From the NCBI GenBank assembly GCA_036374995.1, contig DASUSS010000089.1, positions 1 to 27,880 on the forward strand: DNA of 27,880 nucleotides. The letters run 5' to 3'. The position numbers and the translations under genes were made by a program. The DNA is from SH-MAG3 sp036374995 (GTDB lineage Bacteria; Gemmatimonadota; Gemmatimonadetes; Longimicrobiales; RSA9). Shown here one piece after another: positions 7,196 through 14,410 of this stretch. Position 1 is the first letter of the stretch. The number at the start of each line of letters is the position of its first letter. Under the pieces are notes generated by a model. It did not search any database. It was not told the DNA's origin and saw only the letters and a program-made list of their open reading frames with translations.

Positions 7196-8290
7196 CTAGA
7201 GAATGATCGCGATGATCACGAGCCCTGCAATCGGCTCGACGAGGTCCTCGAACAGGTCGAAGACGTCTTCCGTGATGTCGAACACGCGCCAGAGCACGAG
7301 TGCCTGCGCGCCGTTGATGTCGTCGCCGGACGGTGTCCTGAACACGGGCTGATGCTCCGCGCCCGAGACCGTCGCGAACGGTGCGTCGTTCAGGTCGATG
7401 AAGCCGGACAACTGGCCGCCATCGTTCTCGACATCGACGCGGAACGAGGACGCGCCGTGCCGTACGGTGAGATCGACCGAGCCCTGCTCGCTGCCATTCT
7501 GCTTTTCGCCGTGGATATCGCCGAGCACGCGGAACTCGCGATCGGCGATGGCCAGCTCGAACGTGATGTCGCCGCGCTCCACACCGCCGACGTTCTGCCC
7601 GCGGACGTCGATCTCGAAGTCGAGCCGGTCGCGCGTGTTCTGCACGAAGCCCGTCACGGTGATGCGGCCGCTGCCGTCGGCGCCATCCAGCGTCGTATGG
7701 TAGTCCAGCACCGTCAGGTCATCTTCGACTACGACGAGCCGGAGTGCAATGCCCGCACTCGCATCGCCGAGATCGATCAGGTCCGCGTGGCCGATCGGCT
7801 TCGTCGGATCGGGCTCCGCGCCCGCCGGCTCGTAGATGATGAAGCGCACGCCATTCGCGGGCGCGTCCGTGCGCGACGGATCGATCACCCAGCTGTGACT
7901 CACGGCATCGTACACGAACGTCTTGCCGCGATTCGCGTCGGAGATGAGCGGTCCGCTCGCCGTGCCCGTGCTCGCACTCGCGACACCGGTCATCGCCCGC
8001 GCGAACTCGCGCGAGTCGCCCGCCGCGAGCCCGTCCAGGGCCGCGCCCGCCTGCATGGCCGCGGCCGGCGCGGCGCCGAGCGTTGCGGCGTCCATGCTCG
8101 CAGCCGTCATCTGGAAGCTCTTCCAGCCCGTCGACTGGAGCACGGCGTCCATTGCCTGGTAGTCGGCGAGGACGGCCTCGGTGTCGAGCCGCTCGAGCGA
8201 GCCGGGGCCGGTGCCGTCCTGACATCCGGCAGCGACCACGATCGCGAGCGCCAGCGACGCGCGGATCAGGTTCTTCACTGTATTCCTCAT
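7196..8290 (-). CDS. Lipoprotein of unknown function with a hydrophobic C-terminal tail
   Basis: 364 residues. ATG at 8288-8290 forms ATGA with the stop of the preceding gene; the open frame runs further upstream but only as a shadow of that gene. A lipoprotein signal ends AAGC (Cys23). The mature part has an Ala-rich helical segment (about 30-110), then a long Asp/Gly-rich beta region (about 120-335), with sequences such as GRITVTGFVQNTRDRLDFEI. The last dozen residues (PIAGLVIIAIIL) are strongly hydrophobic, so the protein may touch a membrane at both ends. I do not recognise the family. Its place between the Spy-like gene and the barrel gene suggests an envelope role under the same sigma factor. 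Confidence 0.8.
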   Translation of the reverse strand: MRNTVKNLIRASLALAIVVAAGCQDGTGPGSLERLDTEAVLADYQAMDAVLQSTGWKSFQMTAASMDAATLGAAPAAAMQAGAALDGLAAGDSREFARAMTGVASASTGTASGPLISDANRGKTFVYDAVSHSWVIDPSRTDAPANGVRFIIYEPAGAEPDPTKPIGHADLIDLGDASAGIALRLVVVEDDLTVLDYHTTLDGADGSGRITVTGFVQNTRDRLDFEIDVRGQNVGGVERGDITFELAIADREFRVLGDIHGEKQNGSEQGSVDLTVRHGASSFRVDVENDGGQLSGFIDLNDAPFATVSGAEHQPVFRTPSGDDINGAQALVLWRVFDITEDVFDLFEDLVEPIAGLVIIAIIL

Positions 8291-8796
8291 GACTCCCCCT
8301 GTGGTTCGAGGTCGTTGCGTTCGGCCCCCGCAGCGGCGCGCAGTCGCGCGAGCTCCGCCTGCTGCTCCGGTCGGAGCAGGTTCTTGATGCGGATCAGCAT
8401 CACGAGATGCGCCTGCTTGATGCTCTTCTCCGTCTCCAGCACGCGGTTGAGCTGGTCGATCGCGCGGTCCTGATCGATCCTGGCACCACTGAGCGTCTGC
8501 CTCAGCGCCTGCACCTGCTCCGCCAGCTGCCACTGGAGTCCGAGCACCCGCTGCTGCACTCCGCCGATCAGCTCCGTGATCTCGTTCCGCTGACCGTCGC
8601 TCAGACGGATCGCGCGTGCGTGCTGCATGATCAGCTCGGGCGGAAACAGCACGGTCGCGAACGGATCTGCTTCCTGCCGCGGCGCTTCCTGAGCGGCCGC
8701 CGGTGCACCGCCGGACAGCAGGCCCAGTGCGAACAGGCCGGCCAGCAGCGCTCGTACTGCGTAATGACTCATCCTGCTCCTGACATGTCGTTTCAC
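8287..8796 (-). CDS. Spy/CpxP-like periplasmic protein
   Basis: 169 residues from GTG at 8794-8796, which overlaps the anti-sigma stop as GTGA. An ATG at 8770-8772 with AGGAG just before it would give 161 residues and an equally good signal peptide (ALLAGLFALGLLSGGAPAAA, cut near AAAQ); the choice is open. The mature part is helical with two LTxxQ-like motifs, LSDGQRNEI and LRPEQQAEL, the marks of the Spy/CpxP/ZraP family of periplasmic chaperones and metal or stress sensors, linked by long amphipathic helices with heptad character. In an operon led by an ECF sigma factor this fits a stress chaperone, or a sensor feeding back on the anti-sigma factor. Confidence 0.72.
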   Translation of the reverse strand: MKRHVRSRMSHYAVRALLAGLFALGLLSGGAPAAAQEAPRQEADPFATVLFPPELIMQHARAIRLSDGQRNEITELIGGVQQRVLGLQWQLAEQVQALRQTLSGARIDQDRAIDQLNRVLETEKSIKQAHLVMLIRIKNLLRPEQQAELARLRAAAGAERNDLEPQGES

Positions 8797-9173
8797 TGCG
8801 GCTCCGTGCCGACGGTCGGTATCGTGGACAGCAGTCGATCACCCGGCAGGTTCAGCAGACCATCCGTAGGCGATTGCCAGGCACCCAGTGCCGGATCGCT
8901 CTGGAACGAGCGCACCGCCTGCTCGAACGCATCATCGCCGGACCGCACGCGCGGGATCACGATCAGTGCAGCGATCACCGCTGCCGCGGCCAGGCCGCCC
9001 GCCCATTCGCGCCGCCGCCGCGTGCGCAGGTTCGGCTGCGTTGCCGGTGTCGTAGCCGCCGCAGCCTGTGCGCGGGCCATCATCTCCGCGAACGACGGTG
9101 CGCGACTCGCATCGTCCTGCCGTTGCGCCTCGAACAGCGCGCGCAGCTCAGGATCCCGTTGACGGTCGTTCAT
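8793..9173 (-). CDS. Single-pass membrane protein, probable anti-sigma factor
   Basis: 126 residues. The cytoplasmic part (1-55) starts DPELRALFEAQRQDD and is helical; one membrane span lies at about 57-74 after RTRRRR, giving N-in/C-out topology, and a short periplasmic tail of about 50 residues follows. There are no cysteines, so it is not a zinc anti-sigma (ZAS) type. I call it anti-sigma from its position: its ORF overlaps the ECF sigma gene by 26 bp and it has the size and topology expected. The periplasmic tail would be the sensor or the target of a protease. Sequence homology to a named anti-sigma family is not evident to me. Confidence 0.65.
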   Translation of the reverse strand: MNDRQRDPELRALFEAQRQDDASRAPSFAEMMARAQAAAATTPATQPNLRTRRRREWAGGLAAAAVIAALIVIPRVRSGDDAFEQAVRSFQSDPALGAWQSPTDGLLNLPGDRLLSTIPTVGTEPQ

Positions 9174-9672
9174 GCGTCTCCGCGAGCAGCGCCCTCAGCC
9201 GCGCCTTGCCTCGCTCGTAGTGTGTTCGCGCCGAGCCCACGGATATCTCCATCACTTCTGCTGCTTCCGCTATCGACATGTCCTGGTAGAACACCAGGTG
9301 CAGCACCTCGCGCTGTCGCTCCGGCAATCGCGCGAGCGACGCCCCCAGCGCCCGCGAGGAATCGACGGCGTCGGGCGCCGCCCGATGATCCGCCACCACT
9401 CGCACGTCCGGATGCTCCAGCCGCAGCGTGCGCTGCCGCTCCGACCGGCCCCGGCGATGGTGCTCCCACGCCACGCGCCGGATCACGCCGAACAGCCACG
9501 TGCGGAACGTCGAGCGGCCGCCGTACACGGCCCGGCCCGCGATCACGCGCACGTATGCACTCTGGAGCACGTCCTCCGCGCGGGGGCGGTCGCCGCTGCA
9601 GCAGCTGAGCGCCCAGCCGAAGCTCTCCTCGTGCAACCGTTCGAGCCACGCTTCCAGCTCCCGGGATGTCAT
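9148..9672 (-). CDS. ECF sigma factor
   Basis: 174 residues, ATG at 9670-9672. Region 2 is seen in RAEDVLQSAYVRVIAGRAVY and the STFRTWLFGVIRRVAWEHHR core-binding/-10 recognition helix; region 4 is ERQREVLHLVFYQDMSIAEA followed by the recognition helix SVGSARTHYERGKARL. It is first in the five-gene operon, and its 3' end overlaps the anti-sigma candidate. The promoter at 9753-9778 has ECF-type boxes, so it may activate its own operon. Unlike the sigma factor at 5091-5678 it belongs to the RpoE/SigE-like group. Confidence 0.92.
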   Translation of the reverse strand: MTSRELEAWLERLHEESFGWALSCCSGDRPRAEDVLQSAYVRVIAGRAVYGGRSTFRTWLFGVIRRVAWEHHRRGRSERQRTLRLEHPDVRVVADHRAAPDAVDSSRALGASLARLPERQREVLHLVFYQDMSIAEAAEVMEISVGSARTHYERGKARLRALLAETHERPSTGS

Positions 9673-9752
9673 CGAGTCAGGGTCGCCCCTGGCGTTCGTG
9701 TTCCACGCCGTCCTCTACAGGATGAGTAGCCGCGAGTCGTGAGCTCATATGA

Positions 9753-9778
9753 CACGGTCGGGGAATCTCTGAAGTTCC
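9753..9778 (-). promoter_or_regulatory. ECF-type promoter upstream of the sigma/anti-sigma operon
   Basis: On the minus strand GGAACTT (the GGAAC core at 9774-9778) is followed, 17 bp after that core, by CGTG then TCA (core 9753-9756). GGAAC-N16/17-CGTC is the usual form of ECF promoters, and here one base of the -10 core differs. The predicted start is near 9745, giving a leader of about 73 nt. Confidence 0.45.
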
Positions 9779-9995
9779 GTCGTTCAGGGCATCTGCGTAA
9801 GGGAGGCGGTCGCCCGGTCGGGGCGTTCTGGCGTGGAGCCCACTGCGCCGCCGGGCAGGGGCCGATCCCTGGCATGAGGTTGCGCCGGAGGCGGCCGGGC
9901 GGCCGGCGCGCGCGAGGGCAGGAGTCCACCGGCCTCGCGAGCTTCCCCCAAATCCTGACTTGACTAGTCTGATCAGATCGGCTCCAGTCGATACC
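9779..9995. other. Divergent intergenic region
   Basis: No gene supported. A GC-rich 7-bp inverted repeat (9882-9888 with 9903-9909) could form a hairpin. Near the right end is the palindrome at 9968-9977 listed separately. Confidence 0.4.
9963..9977 (+). promoter_or_regulatory. Palindromic operator candidate of the toxin-antitoxin locus
   Basis: Two short perfect palindromes overlap by one base: ACTAGT (9963-9968) and TCTGATCAGA (9968-9977). They sit 19-33 bp before the antitoxin ATG, and TTGACT at 9960-9965 could be a -35. Phd/VapB antitoxins bind such palindromes for autoregulation. I could not find a good -10 downstream. Confidence 0.4.
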
Positions 9996-10123
9996 ATGAA
10001 ACGCATCTACTCGCTCTACGAGGCGAAGGCGAAGCTGCTGAAGCGACGGAAGTCCGCCTGCCGGAGGCCGTCGTACGGCGCAGGGGTGCGCTGGAGCGGT
10101 TCCTCGCGGAGCGCGACGGCTGA
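9996..10123 (+). pseudogene. Broken Phd/YefM-type antitoxin gene (internal deletion and frameshift)
   Basis: ATG at 9996 starts MKRIYSLYEAKAKL, the typical opening of Phd/VapB antitoxins, but the frame then drifts into arginine-rich sequence and passes the toxin start. The expected antitoxin C-terminus is present in another frame: EVRLPEAVVRRRGALERFLA, then ERDG and TGA at 10121-10123, read from 10049. In normal family members about 40 more residues separate these two parts. So the central part, including most of the DNA-binding and toxin-wrapping region, has been lost with a frame change. It is followed directly by the PIN toxin. Confidence 0.72.
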
Positions 10124-10509
10124 GCTACGCCTACGTCGACCCGTCCTGCCTGGTGGCGCTGGCGTTCGGTGAGGCGGGCGCGCGAGCGGTGCGCGCGCGG
10201 CTGGAATCGTACGAGCGTCTCTACTCGGCGAACCTGCTCGAAGCGGAGCTGCGTGCCGCGCTCGTGCGGGAGCGCGTCGCCTGGCATCCTGATCTCGTCG
10301 CCGCCATCGGCTGGGTGCTGCCGGCGCGTCGGCTCACCGAAGAGATCGCGCACGCGCTCGCGGTCGGATATCTACGGGGTGCCGATCTCTGGCACGTCGC
10401 CTGTGCGCTGCACCTGCAGCGTGCGGTGGGCGATCTGGACTTCATGACACTGGACGCGACGCAGCGGCAGGTCGCAGCGGCCGCCGGCCTGCGCACACCG
10501 ACGTTCTGA
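10120..10509 (+). CDS. VapC-like PIN-domain ribonuclease toxin without a standard start codon
   Basis: 129 residues if read from CTG at 10120, which overlaps the antitoxin stop as CTGA, just where GTGA or ATGA would be expected. The only standard start in frame after the last upstream stop is GTG at 10153, and that would remove the first active-site Asp. From CTG the acidic PIN residues are all present: D7 (AYVDPSCLVAL), E43 (LLEAELRAAL), D89 (GADLWHVACAL) and D107/D112 (DFMTLDATQ). Length and ending (AAAAGLRTPTF) are normal for VapC. The family cuts specific RNAs and needs its antitoxin to be tolerated. With the antitoxin broken, loss of the start codon may be what silences this gene, or CTG may give weak expression. 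Confidence 0.75.
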   Translation: MSYAYVDPSCLVALAFGEAGARAVRARLESYERLYSANLLEAELRAALVRERVAWHPDLVAAIGWVLPARRLTEEIAHALAVGYLRGADLWHVACALHLQRAVGDLDFMTLDATQRQVAAAAGLRTPTF

Positions 10510-10586
10510 CATGCAGCGGCAGGCGGGCGGCCCGAAGCGCACGCGCTCCACCGGCCGATCCACAAACGTTGCACCGCCGGGTAACC

Positions 10587-13190
10587 TCAGTCGCTTCGCA
10601 ACGCCTCGATCGGATCCACGCTGCTCGCTCGGCGCGCCGGCATGTAGCTCGCGATCACGCCCATCGAGATCATGATCAGCGACATGGCGGCGAACACGAC
10701 GGGATCCACCGCCTCGACGTCGTAGAGCAACGCGGCGAGGAACCGAGTCGACGCGACTGCGGCGACCACACCGATCACGACACCGATCAGCACGACCGTC
10801 GCGCCCTGTGACACGACCTGGCCGCGCACCGCGGCCGCCGTGGCGCCGAGCGCCATGCGCACGCCGATCTCGCGCGTGCGCTGCGCAACTACATAGGATA
10901 GCACGCCGTACAGGCCGACGACACCGAGCACGAGCGCGAGCGTCGCCACCACGCCGAGCGTGAGCATCGTGAACGAGAGCTGGATCATCGAACGCCGCGC
11001 GAGGAACTCCATCGTGTACTCGCGGTACACGGGCGCTTCCGGCGCGAGCTCGCGCACCAGCGCGCGGACCTCGCTCGTCAGGGATTCCGCACGCGACGAC
11101 TTCACCACGTAGGCGGGCGATCCCATCCCCCACGCGTCGGGCGACGGGCCGGTGAGCGGGAAGTAGAGGAGCGGTTGTCCGGCCTCGCGCCAGTCGGTCT
11201 GTTTTACATCCTCCACGACGCCGACGACGGTGAACACCAGCGTGTCCTGACCACCGAAGCGGGGCCGGATGCGCTGCCCGAGCGGATTCCGATACGGAAA
11301 CAGTCGGGCAACGGCCGACCGGCTGACGATGACGCTGTTGTTCGGCGTCACGGCTTCGTCACTCGTGAACGTGCGTCCCTGCAACACGGAGATGCCCATG
11401 GCGCCGAAGTAGTCGCCGCCGGCGAAGGTCATGTTCAGCAGAACATCACTGCCGGTGCTTCCCTCGGGCAGCACGCGGACGCCGGACGTGCCTTCGTCGA
11501 GCGGGATGTTGTTCACCACGCCGACGGCCGTCACACCCGGCAGTGCGCGCAGACGGTCCATCATCGTGAGATGCAGCTGGCCGAGTGACGGACCGTCGAT
11601 CAGGTGCGGCTGCTGCGGCGCGAACTGGAACGTGTAGATACCGTCGATGTCGTATCCGGCATCGACGTTGCGCAGGCGCTGGAAGCTGTGCACGAGGAGC
11701 GCCGATCCGATGAGCAGGACGAGCGCGAGGGCGGTCTGGCCGGCGACGAGCATGTCCCGGCCCCACTGCCGCCGGCCGGTCGAGCCCCGGCCGCCCTCAC
11801 GCAGCCCGGTCAGGTCCGGCGCCGACGCACGGATCGCCGGCACCACACCGCACGCGAGCGCGACGAGGAGCACGAGCCCGAACGCGGCGCCGACCGTGGT
11901 CAGGTCGAGGCCGACATCACCGAGGCGGGGAATCCCCTCCGGTGCCGCACGGACGAAGACCGGCAGCGTGGCCGCACTCAGCGCTACCGCGAGGACGCCC
12001 GCAGCGAGCGCCACGGCGAACGCCTCCGCCATCTGGAAGCGAATGAGCTGCGTGCGCGATGCACCGATCGCGCGGCGCACCGTCATGTCCCGCCGCCGCG
12101 ACTCGGCGCGCACCAGGAACAGATTCGCGACGTTCGCGCACGCAATGAGCAGTACTACCATCACTGCACCGAGCAGCACCAGCAGCGACGTCCTCGCCGC
12201 AGGCCCCATCATCGCGTCGAGCAGCGGCTCCACCAGCGCGCGATGCTGCGCGATCACGCGCGCGTAGTTCGGCGGCCCGCCGAAGCGGTCCGGCAGTTCC
12301 TTCGACAGCGCCGTCAGCTCGACGGCCAGCTGGTCCGGGGTGACACCCTCCTTCATGCGCGCGACCACGGGTATCCCGAGACTGCCGGGAGTCACCTGAT
12401 CGAGCCGGACCGCAGTTGCAACCCAGAGCAGCGTGTTGTCGCTCGGGAACCGGAACTCCGGCGGCATGACCCCGACGATCTCCTTCATGCCGTCCGAGAC
12501 GAAGTACGTCCTGCCGACCACCGACGAGTCGCGCCCGAACCAGGTGCTCCACAGCTGATCGCTGATCACGACGACGTCGTCGCCGTCTTCCGGGACCGGC
12601 AGTCGCCCCAGACTCGGACGCACGCCCAGCGTGGCGTACATGTCGTTCGACGGCCACGCCATCGGAATGCGCTCCACGCGATCGTCCGTGCGGAACGTCG
12701 ATGTCCCATCGCCGAAAAGGAAAATGCCGTCGATGAGCTTCGACCTCTCCTTGTAGTGCAGATAGAAGTCGGTGCCGAGATCGAAGCGCTCCGGCAGGTC
12801 CGAGCCGGGCGCCGTACCACCCACGAATACCAGCCGGTCCGGATCGGGGTACGGGAGCGGCTCCAGTATCACCGTATCGACGACGTTGAACATGCCCGCG
12901 GTCGCGCCCATGGCGAGTGCGAGAGTGATGACGGCCGCCGCGAGGAAGCCGGGAGTGCGCAGCAGCGCACGCCACGCGTGCTTCAGGTCGCGCACGGCAT
13001 CGTCGACGGACGCGAAACGCTGAGCGTAGTGGAAACGATCGCCGGCGATGAGCTCGTTGCCGAACGCACGGCGCGCCGCACGCTCCGCATCGGCGGCACT
13101 CATTCCCTGGGCACGAAGTCGTTCGATCTCGAGATCCAGATGCGCGCGGATCTCCTCCTCGAAGTCCCGCTGCGAGCGGCGGCCGAACAT
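10587..13190 (-). CDS. ADOP-family MacB/FtsX-like ABC permease
   Basis: 867 residues, ATG at 13188-13190, sharing one base with the PadR stop (TAATG). The N-terminus (about 1-70) is the soluble permease-prefix segment EEEIRAHLDLEIERLRAQGM, typical of acidobacterial duplicated orphan permeases (ADOP). Next come a first membrane span (about 80-102), a large MacB-type periplasmic domain, a three-span FtsX block near the middle (VVLLIACANVANLFLVR), a second periplasmic domain and a C-terminal FtsX block ending DPIEALRSD. The architecture is the internally duplicated MacB/FtsX type. No cognate ATPase is adjacent, which is normal for ADOPs. They are thought to act in export or mechanotransmission with distant partners. 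The partner PadR repressor controls its expression. Confidence 0.92.
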   Translation of the reverse strand: MFGRRSQRDFEEEIRAHLDLEIERLRAQGMSAADAERAARRAFGNELIAGDRFHYAQRFASVDDAVRDLKHAWRALLRTPGFLAAAVITLALAMGATAGMFNVVDTVILEPLPYPDPDRLVFVGGTAPGSDLPERFDLGTDFYLHYKERSKLIDGIFLFGDGTSTFRTDDRVERIPMAWPSNDMYATLGVRPSLGRLPVPEDGDDVVVISDQLWSTWFGRDSSVVGRTYFVSDGMKEIVGVMPPEFRFPSDNTLLWVATAVRLDQVTPGSLGIPVVARMKEGVTPDQLAVELTALSKELPDRFGGPPNYARVIAQHRALVEPLLDAMMGPAARTSLLVLLGAVMVVLLIACANVANLFLVRAESRRRDMTVRRAIGASRTQLIRFQMAEAFAVALAAGVLAVALSAATLPVFVRAAPEGIPRLGDVGLDLTTVGAAFGLVLLVALACGVVPAIRASAPDLTGLREGGRGSTGRRQWGRDMLVAGQTALALVLLIGSALLVHSFQRLRNVDAGYDIDGIYTFQFAPQQPHLIDGPSLGQLHLTMMDRLRALPGVTAVGVVNNIPLDEGTSGVRVLPEGSTGSDVLLNMTFAGGDYFGAMGISVLQGRTFTSDEAVTPNNSVIVSRSAVARLFPYRNPLGQRIRPRFGGQDTLVFTVVGVVEDVKQTDWREAGQPLLYFPLTGPSPDAWGMGSPAYVVKSSRAESLTSEVRALVRELAPEAPVYREYTMEFLARRSMIQLSFTMLTLGVVATLALVLGVVGLYGVLSYVVAQRTREIGVRMALGATAAAVRGQVVSQGATVVLIGVVIGVVAAVASTRFLAALLYDVEAVDPVVFAAMSLIMISMGVIASYMPARRASSVDPIEALRSD

Positions 13191-13561
13191 TAGGCGTTCT
13201 CCGGCGTGGGAGGTGGATCCGGTTCCAGCACGCGGGCGATGGATTCGACGAGCCGGTTCCAGCGGCCGGTTTCGATCGTCAGCTGCCTGCGACCGCTCGC
13301 CGTCAGCGAATAGAAGCGCGCCCGCCGGTTGTTCGCCGACGTGCCCCACGCCCCCCTGATCCAGCCGCGCTGCTCGAGCCGTTGCAGCGCCGGATACAGC
13401 GAGCCGTGGTCGACGAGGAGCGTGTCACCGGAGCGCGTCGAGATGGCCAGCGCAATGCCGTGTCCGTGGTGCGGCTCGAGCGCGAGCACGCGGAGCACTA
13501 GCAGGTCGAGCGTTCCCTGGAGCAGGGACTCACGGGAGTCGGAGTCGCTTCTGGTCGGCAT
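13190..13561 (-). CDS. PadR-family transcriptional repressor
   Basis: 123 residues, ATG at 13559-13561. Winged-helix PadR domain: LLQGTLDLLVLRVLALEPHH, GHGIALAIS, GSLYPALQRLEQRGWIRGAW, the wing NNRRARFYSLTASGRRQL, and a C-terminal dimerisation helix around WNRLVESIARVL. This PadR subgroup almost always sits directly before an ADOP permease, as here, and represses the pair until it binds a ligand. The start codon lies inside one arm of the operator, and there is no room for a Shine-Dalgarno, so the mRNA is probably leaderless. Confidence 0.93.
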   Translation of the reverse strand: MPTRSDSDSRESLLQGTLDLLVLRVLALEPHHGHGIALAISTRSGDTLLVDHGSLYPALQRLEQRGWIRGAWGTSANNRRARFYSLTASGRRQLTIETGRWNRLVESIARVLEPDPPPTPENA

Positions 13562-13594
13562 TCTACCAGAGTATTGCCGACTACTGGTAGAATG
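13559..13594 (-). promoter_or_regulatory. PadR operator: 11-bp inverted repeat
   Basis: CATTCTACCAG at 13559-13569 and its perfect complement CTGGTAGAATG at 13584-13594, centres 25 bp apart. One arm lies next to the -35 and the other covers the transcription start and PadR start codon, so a bound PadR dimer would block RNA polymerase. Placement and symmetry fit autorepression; PadR is the only regulator beside it. Confidence 0.75.
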
Positions 13595-13598
13595 TCAA
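13570..13598 (-). promoter_or_regulatory. Sigma-70-like promoter of padR-ADOP operon
   Basis: On the minus strand a perfect TTGACA (13593-13598), 17-bp spacer, then AATACT (13570-13575, four of six consensus bases). The expected start, about 7 nt further on, falls within 0-3 nt of the PadR ATG. Confidence 0.7.
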
Positions 13599-13690
13599 CC
13601 AGAGAGGGGCGGTCGCACCACGGCCGCACACAGGCCCCGGCCGGAACGCTTCTTCCGGAGTCGCACCCCGATACCGTACTCTCGATCACG

Positions 13691-14410
13691 ATGCGATCGT
13701 TCCTCGTCTGTATCCACGACGCCACGCCGGCGTACGCGCATGAGACCCGGTTGATGATCCGGGACCTGGCACCACTCCTCGGACGTCGTTTCTCGTTCGG
13801 GGTGGTGCCCGACTGGCACGGCGCGTGGCCGCTGACACGGCACCCGGACTATTGCCGGTTGATCAGGGAGACCTCCGACGAGCTTCTGCTACACGGCTAC
13901 TTTCATCAGCGTCGGCGAGGCTGGGGGCCGATCACGCTACTGGCCGGGGGCTGCGACGAGATGAACGGCCTGGATCCCGAACAGACGCGGCGCACGCTCG
14001 AGCGGGGACAGCGCGTGTTCACCGCGGTCTTCGGGGAACCGGCGCGCGGCTTCCTGGCACCGGGCTGGCAGCCGGGACACGTGCGGCGGCAGAACGGGAG
14101 CGCGTCGGGGCTCGAGCACGTCGTGGGCTTCTTCTCCCTCGAGTCCTGGGCGGGCGGCGGCGTTCCCCTGTCGACCTGGACCTGGGACTGCGGTCGCTGG
14201 GGCCGGCTCGGGCACGCCGGCCATGCGCTGGGGCGGTTGCTTCAGGCGCTCGATCGTGGAGTACCCTCGCTGGCAATCCACCCCCGGGATCTGCGACGTG
14301 GCTTCTGGCCGACGATCCTCCGGCTCATCGAGGAGCTCCTCGAGTCGGGGTACCAGCCGACCACGCCGGCGCCGCTGCTGGATGCGCGCGTTGCTGAAGT
14401 GGACGTTTGA
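13691..14410 (+). CDS. DUF2334-type polysaccharide deacetylase-like protein
   Basis: 239 residues from ATG at 13691; the frame is open upstream but without protein-like sequence, and LVCIHDATP should lie near the N-terminus. Carbohydrate-esterase-4-like motifs of DUF2334 are visible: HDATP (H9, D10), LLHGYFHQ (67-72) and GFLAPGW (about 118-124), followed by WTWDCGRWG and AIHPRDL. The family fold is a NodB-like barrel that removes N- or O-acyl groups from sugars with a bound metal. There is no signal peptide, so it acts on a cytoplasmic or lipid-linked substrate. First of five packed genes; the methyltransferase start lies inside its 3' end. Confidence 0.85.
   Translation: MRSFLVCIHDATPAYAHETRLMIRDLAPLLGRRFSFGVVPDWHGAWPLTRHPDYCRLIRETSDELLLHGYFHQRRRGWGPITLLAGGCDEMNGLDPEQTRRTLERGQRVFTAVFGEPARGFLAPGWQPGHVRRQNGSASGLEHVVGFFSLESWAGGGVPLSTWTWDCGRWGRLGHAGHALGRLLQALDRGVPSLAIHPRDLRRGFWPTILRLIEELLESGYQPTTPAPLLDARVAEVDV

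Noticed and set aside
8291..8842. N-terminal extension of the lipoprotein at 7196-8290
   Set aside because: It would run through the Spy-like gene in another frame; the lipoprotein signal begins at the ATGA overlap.
11604..13193. Long plus-strand frame antisense to the ADOP permease
   Set aside because: Charged, domain-less composition typical of antisense frames; the minus strand has the MacB/FtsX motifs.
13641..13658. Small inverted repeat CCGGAA-N6-TTCCGG before the DUF2334 gene
   Set aside because: Only a 6-bp stem in GC-rich DNA; no T-tract and no link to a promoter.
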